A stretch of DNA of 42,873 nt. Source: DATAMF01 sp964472565 (GTDB taxonomy: Bacteria; Chloroflexota; Anaerolineae; Aggregatilineales; Aggregatilineaceae). The DNA lies in assembly GCA_964472565.1 (NCBI GenBank), contig CAYYNB010000035.1:1-42873 (forward strand), written 5' to 3'. A model generated the notes under the pieces. The model saw only the letters and a list, made by a program, of their open reading frames with translations, ran no database searches and was not told the DNA's origin. Below are positions 1 through 8,841 of the stretch, one piece after another (position 1 is the stretch's first letter; every line of letters starts with the position of its first letter). The position numbers and the translations under genes were made by a program.

Positions 1-898
1 GGGGTACAGGGCGCAGGCTATCGGTGACGATGCCTCCCTGCAACAGTGCGTGTTCGATTTTTGTCCGAACGGTTTCCACGTTTCCATTTTCTGAACGGGT
101 CAGAATGTTCAGTGTGTCGCCGTAAGGCTGCACATCGATAACACAGGGTAAGGACTTGAGCAGGGTTTCGGCCCGGTTCAGATCATCGGCACGTAAGCCT
201 AATACGATACCGGGCAGCCGGCGTTTGATCGCCGCAGGGGTGTCACACATCATCAGTTCGCCGTTATACATCAGGCCCACACGGTTACAGCGCTCGGCTT
301 CATCCATATAGGGCGTGCTGACCACGACGGTGGCTCCCTCTGCGTGCAGGGTCGAGAGGATGTCCCAGAATTCCCGGCGTGCTACGGGATCGACACCGGT
401 GGTCGGTTCGTCGAGCAGCAGCAGTTTGGGATGGTGGATTAGCGCGGCGGCTAACGACAGCTTTTTCTGCATGCCCCCAGAAAGTGCCCCCCCACGTCTG
501 CTGCGAAAATCTCCCAGGCCCGTGAAGTCGATCTGTTCTTTGATGCGTTGCCCGCGCTCCGGACCTACGACGTTGAACACATCACATACAAAGTTCATGT
601 TTTCATCAACGGTCAGGTCTCCATACAGTCCGAATTGTTGGGGCATATAACCTAACGTTTGTTTGATCGCTTCAGCTTCTTTATCGACATCAAACCCGTT
701 GACGGTAGCCTGCCCACCGGTCGGTTTGAGAATTCCGGCCAGCATCCGCAGTGTAGTCGTTTTGCCGGCTCCATCCGGTCCAACTAACCCGAATAATTCA
801 CCCTGGGCGATACTCAGATTCAAATTCTGAACCGCAGAAACAGATTTTTGCCGAAATCGGCTTCTAAACACTCGTTCCAGGTTATGCGTTTGGATCAT
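1..898 (-). CDS. ABC-2 type exporter ATP-binding protein (3' end outside window)
   Basis: This is the cytoplasmic ATPase of an ABC exporter. I translated it from the reverse strand: it starts at an ATG at 898 and is still open at base 1, so about 299 residues of the N-terminal part are seen. Walker A reads GPDGAGKTTT, the signature LSGGMQKKLS and Walker B LLLLDEPTTGVDP. The usual H-loop position reads VSTPYMDEAERC, as in YbhF/DrrA-type exporter ATPases. Its start overlaps the end of the TetR gene by 17 bases, so the two are translationally coupled and the repressor probably controls this exporter. A C-terminal extension or second ABC domain, as in YbhF, could lie outside the window. The substrate cannot be told; drug or lipid efflux is the usual role. 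Confidence 0.88.
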   Translation of the reverse strand, partial: MIQTHNLERVFRSRFRQKSVSAVQNLNLSIAQGELFGLVGPDGAGKTTTLRMLAGILKPTGGQATVNGFDVDKEAEAIKQTLGYMPQQFGLYGDLTVDENMNFVCDVFNVVGPERGQRIKEQIDFTGLGDFRSRRGGALSGGMQKKLSLAAALIHHPKLLLLDEPTTGVDPVARREFWDILSTLHAEGATVVVSTPYMDEAERCNRVGLMYNGELMMCDTPAAIKRRLPGIVLGLRADDLNRAETLLKSLPCVIDVQPYGDTLNILTRSENGNVETVRTKIEHALLQGGIVTDSLRPVP

Positions 899-1502
899 CA
901 GTCGGTGGCTCCTTCATAAACCCTTTCAGCACCGCGTGAATAAATGCCTCCATAATGGGAGCAACTTCCCAAGGCGGGTTCAGCAGGCTGTGGAAGGCGA
1001 TACCGTCTCCCCCTGCCATCAGGGCTATAGCGACTTTACGCGTATCCATAGGATAAAATTCTCCTCGCTCGATCCCCTGTTGAAGCGCGGCGTCAACCAT
1101 CGCGATGTACTGCTCATACATATCCAACAAGACATGCCGGGCTTCACCGCTTTGGGCGGATAGAAAAAAGGCACTGGCGACCAGGCGGGTCCAACGTGGA
1201 TCTGAGGTAAAAACCTGGGTTGCCAGGAGAAACATCTCACGCAGCCGGTCGGCGACTGGACGATCCACTTGCTGCATGGCCGCGGTGATGTTTTCATCCA
1301 GGCCCTTCATACCCCAGTTGAGAGTCTCCACAAACAGGTCATGTTTGTTGGTAAAATGCCAGTAGAGCGTACCCTTACTCAATCCGCTGCGTTGGACGAT
1401 ATCATCCATACTGGTACCGTCGTAGCCCTTTTCGGCAAAGGCGTCAAACGCGGCCTGGAGAATGAGACTCCGGCTGTCTTCTTTTGAGCTTTTGGCGCTC
1501 AT
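882..1502 (-). CDS. TetR/AcrR family transcriptional repressor
   Basis: A 206-residue TetR-type regulator. The N-terminal helix-turn-helix spans about residues 12-58, with the typical stretch DDIVQRSGLSKGTLYWHF. The rest is a helical ligand-binding domain. The ATG at 1502 has a good ribosome binding site (AAGGAG, 7 bases upstream). The gene overlaps the downstream exporter ATPase gene, and a near-palindromic operator lies just upstream of its start. Family knowledge and context suggest it represses its own operon and is released by a compound that the exporter removes. The ligand is unknown. Confidence 0.93.
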   Translation of the reverse strand: MSAKSSKEDSRSLILQAAFDAFAEKGYDGTSMDDIVQRSGLSKGTLYWHFTNKHDLFVETLNWGMKGLDENITAAMQQVDRPVADRLREMFLLATQVFTSDPRWTRLVASAFFLSAQSGEARHVLLDMYEQYIAMVDAALQQGIERGEFYPMDTRKVAIALMAGGDGIAFHSLLNPPWEVAPIMEAFIHAVLKGFMKEPPTDDPNA

Positions 1503-1533
1503 AGCTATTCTCCTTTATCGATCGATCAGTCTA

Positions 1534-1549
1534 GACCGACTGGTCAGTC
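1534..1549. promoter_or_regulatory. Probable TetR operator
   Basis: The 16 bases gaccgactggtcagtc form a near-perfect palindrome (ACYGAC-YR-GTCRGT core) about 30 bases before the TetR start codon. The half-site TGACTGAC/GTCGGTC type is common in AcrR/TetR operators. A further partial repeat (cgatcgatcagtctaga) adjoins it at 1522-1534. Autoregulation of the tetR-ABC operon is inferred. Confidence 0.6.
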
Positions 1550-1657
1550 AATCATAGAATACAAACAACACCGCGATTTGTCAACCACAAGATCGCGACC
1601 TTGCGCGCCATTCTACACGATTACAGCGCCCTGATTGCTGCCCCCTCAATACGCAGA

Positions 1658-1694
1658 AGCCTTCCACATGATCGATGCAGAAGGCTCCTTTTTT
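1658..1694 (+). terminator. Terminator-like hairpin with T-run
   Basis: The arms agccttc (1658-1664) and gaaggct (1680-1686) pair perfectly and are followed by CC and six T on the plus strand. The shape is that of an intrinsic terminator reading rightward, yet no rightward gene ends here; it may block antisense transcription. The rest of the 236-base gap between the TetR and NmrA genes shows only a short palindrome (cagcgattcgctg, about 1713-1725). Confidence 0.4.
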
Positions 1695-1738
1695 CACTTT
1701 TAGAAATCCTTTCAGCGATTCGCTGTTTTCAGTGCGTA

Positions 1739-2581
1739 TCACACTTGTCTGCTCGCCAGCCACTGGTCAAGTGTCGTCGTTGGCTTACCAAAGACATCGT
1801 TCACCTTCGGCTGTGCGTTCCCTTCGCCGACCTTCTCGAAATAGGCCATCATCTCCCCAACAGACTTGAGTTCCGAGTTGCGGGTGAGCGTGGCCAGCAG
1901 CTTAACCAGCCAGAAGGGCATCGTCGAAACCTGCTTGATTTCGGGATGGAACATAGCACAATAGCGACGCAGAGCATCGTGCATAGAGATGGCCTCTGGA
2001 CCAAACACAATGACTCGTCCACTCTCCCCTGCCGCCTGCTGGTAAGCCGCCGAGACCATCTGAGCCAGGTCGTCCGCCGCAACCCAATGGTAGGGGGTGG
2101 GCTGCTTTCCAAGCACGCTGGCCCGTCCCTGGACGACAAAGAGAGGCAGACTTTCCATCAGCCAGGTGGGGCCAAAGATCGTATACGGGACTCCGGACGC
2201 CTGGATTGCGGCTTCAGCCCGAAACTTCCGGTCGACCATCGCAAACCAGCGCCTCTCCTCGGCCACCGATGCCCCTGAAATATAGGTGATCCGCTTCACG
2301 CCATGCCGGGGAGCCGCCCGTGCAATCCGCTCGGCGGTGGGCTGTTCCACCTCACCGGGCAGGCTGATGTGAACGCCGTAACACCCTTTTAGGGCGTTGT
2401 CCAGACAGTTCGCATCGAGGGGGTCTCCCTCGACCACCTGAAAGGAGTCATCCAATAATGCCTGTGCCTTTTGCCGATCTCTTGTCAGAATCCGCACCTG
2501 GAAACCTGCCTTGTTCAAGCCGTGAGACACCGGCAGCCCCAACAGCCCCGTTCCACCCAAAACCAGGATCGTCGTATTCAT
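1739..2581 (-). CDS. NmrA-like NAD(P)-binding oxidoreductase/epimerase-like protein
   Basis: A 280-residue atypical short-chain dehydrogenase of the NmrA/SDR5 type. The Rossmann motif GGTGLLG sits near the N terminus (LVLGGTGLLGLPVSHGL), followed by a basic RDRQK stretch after beta strand 2 that suits NADP(H). There is no clear YxxxK catalytic pair, as is usual for NmrA-like sensors or quinone reductases. I place the start at the ATG at 2581 because GAGGAG lies about 9 bases upstream; a longer frame to 2638 lacks this and runs into the upstream gene. The gap to the serine hydrolase is about 20 bases, so the two are likely cotranscribed. The substrate is unknown. Confidence 0.85.
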   Translation of the reverse strand: MNTTILVLGGTGLLGLPVSHGLNKAGFQVRILTRDRQKAQALLDDSFQVVEGDPLDANCLDNALKGCYGVHISLPGEVEQPTAERIARAAPRHGVKRITYISGASVAEERRWFAMVDRKFRAEAAIQASGVPYTIFGPTWLMESLPLFVVQGRASVLGKQPTPYHWVAADDLAQMVSAAYQQAAGESGRVIVFGPEAISMHDALRRYCAMFHPEIKQVSTMPFWLVKLLATLTRNSELKSVGEMMAYFEKVGEGNAQPKVNDVFGKPTTTLDQWLASRQV

Positions 2582-2601
2582 GATCTCATTTCTCCTCAGC
2601 A

Positions 2602-4182
2602 CTAACCCTGACGAGCCGTAGACTGGGCCGCGCCACACCCTGGCATTGGAACCTGCAACTCACGGGGACGTCGTAGGGTCGTGAAAACCAACCAGGAGCG
2701 CAGCGTCACCCAGAAAGCCGCGAAGCCGCCGCAGATCAGGCTGATCCAGGTGAAGTCGGGCATGAAAAACAGCATAAATCTGAGCAGGCCGCCGGCCAAC
2801 AGGGAAAGAGGCAGGGCCACCAGTGCCAGATTGGGGATCAGCGGCAGCAGGATATGCAGCACCCACTTTCGCACACCGCTTGGGCGGCGGTCTATGTCCT
2901 GACGCCAGCGGCGAATCCGACGTAGGGTAAACGCAACGCCCACAACTTGCAGCACAGGAATGAGCAGCAGGCCGCGCAGCGCCCAGGGGACCACGCCATA
3001 CCAGCCCGTGGATGGAGCTTTTTCCCCGGCAAGCTGCAGCGCCACGCCCAAGCCCATATCCGTGAACGGCAGCTTGTCCATGATCAGGTGGTTGGCATTG
3101 ATGAGCAGGACTAGGCCCTTGTTTTGCCCCGGTACCAGGGCCATAAAGGCAAAAAAGTCAGGGACGGTGCCAGGATGCGTGAGAATTGTGGACTCCCCGT
3201 GTTCCTCCACAAACCAGCCCATAGCGTAGTGGCCCATCGAGATGCCCATCGCGCTGGCCTCCGCTGCCGGGCGATGCAGCTCGTCAACGCCTTCAGCCGA
3301 GAGGACTTGCACATCCCCATAACGGCCCGCGTTCAGGTGCGCGATGAGGTAGTGACCCATATCCTCCGCGCTGGCAATCAACTGACCGGAAGGCAGCGAG
3401 CCGCTGGCGAGGGGCAGATCACGTTCCGCGCGGGGGAAACCGAACCAGTAGCGGTGGCCGATGGCAAGGTTGTCTTCCCGTGCGGCTGCCTGCGAGGTAT
3501 AACTGTGGTGCATGTCCAGCGGATCGAAGATATGCTGCTGGATGTAGTCGGCATAGGTCTCCTCGCTGACGGCCTCGATGATCAGGCCGAGGATATTGAA
3601 GTTCAGATTGCTGTACTCGAACTCAGCGCCAACTGGGCGGCTAATCTCAAGCGTGGAGAGGTCCCGCACCTGGCGCTCAACTTCGTCAGAGTGGTTGTCG
3701 AAGTTGGTCAGGCCGACCATGCCGGGTAGCTGCGGCAGGCCGCTCGTCTGGTTGAGCAGGTGGCGCACCGTGATCTGGGCGGATGCCTGCGGATCGGCAA
3801 TACGGAACCAGGGCAGGTAGCGCTGCACAGACGCATTCAGTTCGATCTGCCCGTCCTCCACAAGCTGCATGATCGCCAGGGCGGTGAAGGACTTAGTCAG
3901 TGAGCCGATGACGAAGGGCGTTTGGGCAGTCGGTGTCTCACCGTCGGGGCGAGCCTTACCGAAACCACGAAAGTGTACGATCTCGTTGCCTTCGACAATG
4001 ACCAGCGCTGCGCCGGGGACATTTAGACGATCCATCTCCCGTTTGAGGAAAGTGTCGATTTCGTCGTATGGCTCGCCATTAGAAACAGGCTGGGCCGACG
4101 TGATTTGATTAAAAAGCCGAGGCATCAGGGTCAGCACGATGCAAACCGCCAGTGATGGAATGATGATTTTTTTGATGTTCAC
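2602..4182 (-). CDS. Membrane-anchored serine hydrolase (beta-lactamase/class C PBP-like)
   Basis: A 526-residue protein with an N-terminal signal or anchor segment (residues 5-22), a beta-lactamase-fold hydrolase domain (about 38-375) and several hydrophobic helices in the last 130 residues. The catalytic motifs of class C-type hydrolases are visible: SLTK at 94-97 (Ser nucleophile and Lys), YSN at 190-192, and HPGT at 336-339 in place of the KTG box. It starts with GTG at 4182 in a GTGA overlap with the small upstream gene, with AAGGAG as ribosome binding site. The family includes esterases, D-aminopeptidases and peptidoglycan-active proteins, so the substrate is open. It probably works outside the membrane. 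Confidence 0.9.
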   Translation of the reverse strand: MNIKKIIIPSLAVCIVLTLMPRLFNQITSAQPVSNGEPYDEIDTFLKREMDRLNVPGAALVIVEGNEIVHFRGFGKARPDGETPTAQTPFVIGSLTKSFTALAIMQLVEDGQIELNASVQRYLPWFRIADPQASAQITVRHLLNQTSGLPQLPGMVGLTNFDNHSDEVERQVRDLSTLEISRPVGAEFEYSNLNFNILGLIIEAVSEETYADYIQQHIFDPLDMHHSYTSQAAAREDNLAIGHRYWFGFPRAERDLPLASGSLPSGQLIASAEDMGHYLIAHLNAGRYGDVQVLSAEGVDELHRPAAEASAMGISMGHYAMGWFVEEHGESTILTHPGTVPDFFAFMALVPGQNKGLVLLINANHLIMDKLPFTDMGLGVALQLAGEKAPSTGWYGVVPWALRGLLLIPVLQVVGVAFTLRRIRRWRQDIDRRPSGVRKWVLHILLPLIPNLALVALPLSLLAGGLLRFMLFFMPDFTWISLICGGFAAFWVTLRSWLVFTTLRRPRELQVPMPGCGAAQSTARQG

Positions 4183-4421
4183 AGGTTTGTCTCCTTGGTA
4201 TCCTTATCGAAAGAGGGAGCACCGCCGCAGATCACTGAGATCAAGGTCAGATTGAGATCGCGGATGCGTTCGAGCAGGCCGTGGAGTGCCGCCTGATCGG
4301 GCAGCGAACCGGCGAGCAGGGTTTCGTCTCCTTCCAGGTGCGTCAACGTCAAACCTGCAAACCACTCCGACCACCCGGCATCCAGATGGCCCTTGATTCT
4401 GATCGTATAGTATTCCGACAT
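4179..4421 (-). CDS. Small conserved protein, function unknown
   Basis: An 80-residue protein without signal peptide or membrane segment. It starts YYTIRIKGHLDAGWSEWF, then has LTHLEGDETLLAGSLPDQAALHGLLERIRDLNLTLISV. I recognise this pattern as a small family common in Chloroflexota and actinobacteria next to serine hydrolase or LuxR genes, but no function is known to me. The predicted fold is a small alpha/beta (ferredoxin-like) unit. It ends in a 4-base overlap with the serine hydrolase start and follows the flavoprotein by 12 bases, so it is firmly within the operon. Confidence 0.8.
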   Translation of the reverse strand: MSEYYTIRIKGHLDAGWSEWFAGLTLTHLEGDETLLAGSLPDQAALHGLLERIRDLNLTLISVICGGAPSFDKDTKETNL

Positions 4422-4433
4422 AGCGGGTCTCTT

Positions 4434-5207
4434 TTATGCCAGCATTTTCCGAATAGTGGGTGCCATTGCGTCGAAGAGGTAACCGGCGGCCTTCTTCAGC
4501 GGGCCGAGGCGAGTGGGATAGTAGTAATCCGATTCGAGCCAGCCCTTCTCCGCGTAGTAACTGTAGTCACGGCTGCTGTTGTCAAGCATCTGCTTCATCG
4601 TGGTTCGGCCCATCCTGAAGCCCATGAGCATGAACCATGACGGAACGGGATAGGCGGGTTTCATCAGACTGGCGTAGAAACGTTTGCTCTGCGCCGCCAG
4701 AATCCGGTCGACTTTCCGCTGTTCCTTTTCCGTCCTCGGATCAAGCGCCGTGATGCAGCTCCCCTTCACCGTATTGAATCCCAGGATTCTGCCCAGAAAA
4801 TCGAAGTACTGGACGATCTTGCCGCCGCCACCGATACCTTGCGTGACGATACAGGTGGAGGCTTTCCCGAAGTGACGCGGGCGGTGACAGGCGAAACCGA
4901 ATCGGTCGAGGAACGTTTTCATGATCCCAGACATGTCCCAGGTGTAGTTTGGGGTTGCGAAGACGACCCCATCGGACGCCGTGATCTTGTCCAGCAGCAC
5001 GTCCCGGTCATCCCGCAGCGGGCAGAATTCCTCGCCCTTTTCAAAGCACACGCGGCAGCCTCGGCAGGGTTTGAGGGCGTAATCGCTCAGGGTGACAATT
5101 TCGGTCTCCACGTCGCCGAGCGCCTGTAGATTGTCCAGGAATTGCATAACGGCCTTGTAGGTGTTTCCTTTGTGGGCGCTTCCCACAAATGCAGTGACTC
5201 TCTTCAC
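4434..5207 (-). CDS. Iron-sulfur flavoprotein-like NAD(P)H-dependent FMN reductase
   Basis: A flavodoxin-fold reductase of about 257 residues. It begins KRVTAFVGSAHKGNTY, the FMN-phosphate loop of the NADPH-dependent FMN reductase family. A compact cysteine motif follows: C48, C51, C54 and C62 (CRGCRVCFEKGEEFC, a CX2CX2CX7C pattern) as in iron-sulfur flavoproteins that carry a 4Fe-4S cluster next to FMN. I choose the GTG at 5207 because AGAGAGG lies 7-13 bases upstream and the fold begins there; an ATG at 5276 would add 23 residues without family match. A role in electron transfer or detoxifying reduction is likely; the partner is unknown. Confidence 0.85.
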   Translation of the reverse strand: MKRVTAFVGSAHKGNTYKAVMQFLDNLQALGDVETEIVTLSDYALKPCRGCRVCFEKGEEFCPLRDDRDVLLDKITASDGVVFATPNYTWDMSGIMKTFLDRFGFACHRPRHFGKASTCIVTQGIGGGGKIVQYFDFLGRILGFNTVKGSCITALDPRTEKEQRKVDRILAAQSKRFYASLMKPAYPVPSWFMLMGFRMGRTTMKQMLDNSSRDYSYYAEKGWLESDYYYPTRLGPLKKAAGYLFDAMAPTIRKMLA

Positions 5208-5336
5208 GTTTTTCCTCTCTGTCTGCGCTGAACGTTTGATGGCTACAACGTAACACGCAGAGACAGATCGGATCATCCGCCAGAGGGTATATTCGGGGGT
5301 TTATTTGTGGGTTTAGCTGTTGACGTAGAAGATGGT

Positions 5337-8036
5337 TTAGGGAAGAATGCCGAGCGCCCTGGCGCGAGCGACCGCTTCAGTCCGGTTGGCCACATCCAGC
5401 TTACGATAAATGCTGGCGGTGTGCGCTTTGACGGTGCCGCGTGCAATAACGAGCTGTTCGGCGATTTCTTCGTTCGTCTTTCCCAGGGCCATGATGTGGA
5501 GAACTTCCAGTTCACGCTCGCTCAATGGATCAACCAGATTGTCGTTCGGGGAGTTTTTTTCTTGCGCCGCTGTAACTTCAGCTTCGAATTCGGAGAGCAG
5601 CTGTCTGGCAAAATCTCGTAAGGGATTCGTACCGGCACGGGCCAGCCACTGGGTGAGCAGCATCTGCATGGGCGGCCCCTCATCCAGAAAGACCCGGCTG
5701 TATCCCTCTGGTTCTGCCAGAGCGAGTGCGCGTTCCAGGTCCGCGACGGCTTCCCGTGTATCCCCCCGCCGCGCCAACGCCAGGGCACGCAGAACGAGCA
5801 GTTCGATCACCACGCCCCAACGACCGCCGCGCTCGGCATCCACGAGGGATGACGTCAAATGGTCAATGGCTTCGGCGGGCCTGCACTGAGCAGCCAGTAC
5901 TCTGGAGACAGCCAGCGCCACGATCTGGCCGGTTTGCCCCCGATCTTCGCCGACCAGTTGCACCGCTTCCCAAGCGCACTGTGCCGCCTCGTTCAGGCTC
6001 CCCTGACGGACCAGTATTCGGGTCTTGAACGCGAGCAGCTCGGCTTTTGCCAGGGGATAGGGCCGCTCGCCAAGCGCTGCCTCTGCCTCCTGAATAGCGG
6101 CCAGCGCACCATGCGTATCCTGCCGCGCCTGCCTGAGCCGTGACAGCGCATAGGCAGCATTCTTTACGGCGTCCAGCCGACCGCTTCCCTTCCCTAGCTC
6201 GATTCCCCGTGCAAGGTGTGCCTCTGCCGCCTCTAATTCATTCCGCTCGACCAACACCTCACTCATCGCGATGTGCAGGATGCCGGTCGCTGGCAGACGG
6301 GTCATTCCCTGCGCCTGGACGTATTCCAGCGCTTCACGACACGCCGCATATGCTGCGCGCAAACGTCCCAATAAGCGCAGACTCCCGACCAGGCGGTAGG
6401 TGATTCCGGTGACCCCGGCGGCGTTTGTGCCCACCTGATTCCAGCGGATCGCTTCGGCATATGCACGGGCCGCCTTGTCCAGATCGCCTGCCCCATCACA
6501 GCCCGATGCCAGCACCATGAAGACCAACCCATGTAATTGGGCGCTGGCCTGGGGTAGGAGCTTTTGGGGTATCAGGTCGAGCGCGCGCTCGGCCAGTGTG
6601 ACAGCGGTTTCAAAATCGTTGTGGTAACGCGCGACAATCGAGCGCAGCGCCGCAAGTTCCGCGTGCAGTCCGGCATGGGTCTCCTCATTCACGCCGGTAA
6701 CACCCATATCATGCACCACGCGCTCCGCATCCAGCAAGTGCGCCTCGACCTCGCCAGTTCTGCCCTGGAACCAGATCAGCCAGCAATACGTCACACTGAG
6801 CGGCGCGCTGTTCCGGATCGTGTTTTCTGGCAGGGCGCACAACCAGGACCACACGGTTTCGATCTCACCTTCGCCCGCCGCCTGATCCCAATATCGCTCA
6901 ATCAGACCGGCGGCCCGTTCAAAATCCTGGGCTGCGAACGCATAGTCTACCGCCTCAACGATCTGGCCACTGTGCGCGCACCACTCAGCAGCACGCGACA
7001 ATAACTGCCGAACCCGTTCCGGACCCGACTGGTACAGCCGTGCTTGCAGCAGATCGGCAAAGAGATGGTGATAGCGGTACCAAATCCGCTCATCATCCAG
7101 GGGCACCACAAAGAGATTACGTCGCTCCAGGCTTTCGAGTATGACCTGACTGTCCGAAGCGCCCGTCACCGCGTCACACAGCGGTCCGGTGAGTCGGGTG
7201 AGGACGGCGGTCTGGAGAAGAAAAGCCTGGACCGCTTCCGGCTCGCGCGTCAGCACTTCCTCCAGCAGGTAGTCCAGCACATGGCGGTTTGTACCTGAGA
7301 AGTCTTCAATGAATCCACGCACATCCTCGCGATCCCGCATGGAGAGCGCGGCCATCTGCAAGCCTGCAATCCAGCCTTCGGTCCGCGCTTCGAGCACGGC
7401 GATTGAGGCGGCGTCCAGGTGCAGCCCCATGAGGTCGTTCAGGAACTGAGCAGCCTCAGGTTCAGTGAAGCTGAGATCCGCCGCCCGGAGTTCAACCATC
7501 TGGCCACGAGCGCGCAGACGACCCAGAGGCAGTGGGGGATCCGAGCGGCTGACAATCACCAGGTGAAATGTTGTGGGACAATACTCAAGCAAAAATGCCA
7601 CGGCAGCATGTACCGCCTGGCTGCTGATGATGTGGTAATCATCCAACACCAGGGTTATCTCGCCGCCGAAGGTATCCAGGTCATTAGCCAGGCTGGTTAC
7701 GACCGCTTCAGATGGCACTTGATGTGAGGCCGTCATGAATTGTGCGGCCTCATTCCCAATGGTAGGCTCGACTGCTTGCAAGGCAGCAATCACATACTTC
7801 AGAAACCGTCCCTCTCGATTGTCATCCTTATCGAGAGAAAGCCAGGCGATGGGGTGCTCATAATTGGCGACGGAGGAGACTATCAGGGTGGTCTTGCCAA
7901 AACCAGCAGGGGCGGTAATCAGGGTAAGCGGCCCCCGCAGCCCTTCTCCGATCTGTCTCTGGAACCGGGGACGCGGAACCAGTTCTGGCCGGGTGTAGGG
8001 CTGGCACAGCTTCGTTCTAATCAATGGATCTGTCAT
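5337..8036 (-). CDS. MalT-like LuxR family ATP-dependent transcriptional activator
   Basis: An 899-residue STAND-type regulator of the MalT/LAL class. Walker A is TAPAGFGKTT (residues 41-50) and a Walker B-like LVLDDYH follows near residue 130. The middle is a long helical, TPR-like region rich in alanine (about 350-800). The C terminus is a LuxR helix-turn-helix (about 830-895): LSERELEVLHIMALGKTNEE and the recognition part ARGTVKAHTASIYRKL. Members of this class bind an inducer and ATP, oligomerise and activate RNA polymerase. It lies 129 bases upstream of the flavoprotein operon, in the same direction, so it probably controls that operon. No strong Shine-Dalgarno is visible before the ATG at 8036. 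Confidence 0.93.
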   Translation of the reverse strand: MTDPLIRTKLCQPYTRPELVPRPRFQRQIGEGLRGPLTLITAPAGFGKTTLIVSSVANYEHPIAWLSLDKDDNREGRFLKYVIAALQAVEPTIGNEAAQFMTASHQVPSEAVVTSLANDLDTFGGEITLVLDDYHIISSQAVHAAVAFLLEYCPTTFHLVIVSRSDPPLPLGRLRARGQMVELRAADLSFTEPEAAQFLNDLMGLHLDAASIAVLEARTEGWIAGLQMAALSMRDREDVRGFIEDFSGTNRHVLDYLLEEVLTREPEAVQAFLLQTAVLTRLTGPLCDAVTGASDSQVILESLERRNLFVVPLDDERIWYRYHHLFADLLQARLYQSGPERVRQLLSRAAEWCAHSGQIVEAVDYAFAAQDFERAAGLIERYWDQAAGEGEIETVWSWLCALPENTIRNSAPLSVTYCWLIWFQGRTGEVEAHLLDAERVVHDMGVTGVNEETHAGLHAELAALRSIVARYHNDFETAVTLAERALDLIPQKLLPQASAQLHGLVFMVLASGCDGAGDLDKAARAYAEAIRWNQVGTNAAGVTGITYRLVGSLRLLGRLRAAYAACREALEYVQAQGMTRLPATGILHIAMSEVLVERNELEAAEAHLARGIELGKGSGRLDAVKNAAYALSRLRQARQDTHGALAAIQEAEAALGERPYPLAKAELLAFKTRILVRQGSLNEAAQCAWEAVQLVGEDRGQTGQIVALAVSRVLAAQCRPAEAIDHLTSSLVDAERGGRWGVVIELLVLRALALARRGDTREAVADLERALALAEPEGYSRVFLDEGPPMQMLLTQWLARAGTNPLRDFARQLLSEFEAEVTAAQEKNSPNDNLVDPLSERELEVLHIMALGKTNEEIAEQLVIARGTVKAHTASIYRKLDVANRTEAVARARALGILP

Positions 8037-8379
8037 TGGGTTACAGTAATCTCAGCAAGGCAGAACATCTGCCTGCTCTTCAATTCAATTCACATATTGA
8101 ACCTAACATGACGGAGTATAGTCCGAAAATCGCCCCCTGAAAAACAGCAACCACCGTCAACGGATTCTCACCAACATAAGCACCTCTGAGTTACAATGAG
8201 TTGCGAGAATAGCACGAAGTTTGGGAGTACAGATTATCCTGCTCACGAAGGCAACTCACTGAAGCAGTATCCGTAGTATGAAGTATATCGCGAGAGTTGA
8301 TGTCGTTTTTGGCCTGCCGCCAGATACGTACCAATACTGGCAGTCAATATCACCGAAGACGCAAAAGGGGTATTGATCA
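8037..8379. other. Divergent intergenic region
   Basis: No gene is supported in these 343 bases. They must hold the divergent promoters of the LuxR regulator (leftward) and the DUF385 reductase (rightward). On the minus strand a TATACT hexamer near 8117 is a weak -10 candidate for the regulator. AGGGG about 9 bases before 8380 serves the rightward gene. Apart from the inverted repeat at 8058-8074 I see no clear operator. Confidence 0.5.
8058..8074. promoter_or_regulatory. Inverted repeat in leader of the LuxR gene
   Basis: The 17-base sequence aggcagaacatctgcct has perfect 7-base arms around a 3-base centre. It lies 22 bases before the start codon of the MalT-like gene. It could be an operator or a leader hairpin that limits translation; the lack of a clear ribosome binding site makes the second idea attractive. 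No direct proof. Confidence 0.4.
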
Positions 8380-8790
8380 ATGAATGAAGAAATAAAGACA
8401 GCTTTGAGTAGAGATCGAACCATTGACATCATAACCAAAGGTGCAAAAACAGGATTACCTCGGAAAACGGAAATCTGGTTTAGTAATATCGGTGGACGTA
8501 TTATTATTTGTGGAACACCTGACGCCGAAGGTAAAAATAACCCACGTGCACGTCGCGACTGGCTAGCGAATCTCAAAGCCAATCCAGAGTTTTTGTTCTG
8601 TCTAAAAGAGTCGCTAACGGTGGAACTTCCTGCGAGGGCAGTTGTCATTGTTGATCCCAACGATCGCAGGCAGATTATGAGTGCTCCTGAGACAAAATGG
8701 TACAGAGAACAAGTGGATACGATTGAGGATCTGGTCAGGGACAGTCCAATCGTTGAAGTGTTCTTTAGAGATTACGATTATGAAAAATAA
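8380..8790 (+). CDS. DUF385/Ddn-like deazaflavin-dependent nitroreductase family protein
   Basis: A 136-residue split-barrel protein. The N-terminal part carries TKGAKTGLPRKTEIWF, which matches the G-(R/K)-KTG-x-PR pattern of the DUF385 (F420H2-dependent quinone/nitro reductase) family, followed by a beta strand IIICGTP and a conserved RDWLANLKANPEF, which is the family's N-W-x-x-N-L-x-A-N-P block. Such proteins use deazaflavin F420 or heme/flavin-like cofactors to reduce quinones, aflatoxin-like enones or nitro compounds. It lies 51 bases before an Old Yellow Enzyme gene in the same direction, so a joint role in reducing electrophiles is plausible. F420 use is inferred. Confidence 0.85.
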   Translation: MNEEIKTALSRDRTIDIITKGAKTGLPRKTEIWFSNIGGRIIICGTPDAEGKNNPRARRDWLANLKANPEFLFCLKESLTVELPARAVVIVDPNDRRQIMSAPETKWYREQVDTIEDLVRDSPIVEVFFRDYDYEK

Positions 8791-8841
8791 CCCCCACTCA
8801 CCGGTGTGCCGCATAGTCATTATTGAAGGGAATAGTCATTC

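Noticed and set aside
1601..2278. Long plus-strand open frame (225 codons) across the NmrA gene
   Set aside because: It is antisense to a clear gene, has no ribosome site or family features, and reflects codon bias of the real strand.
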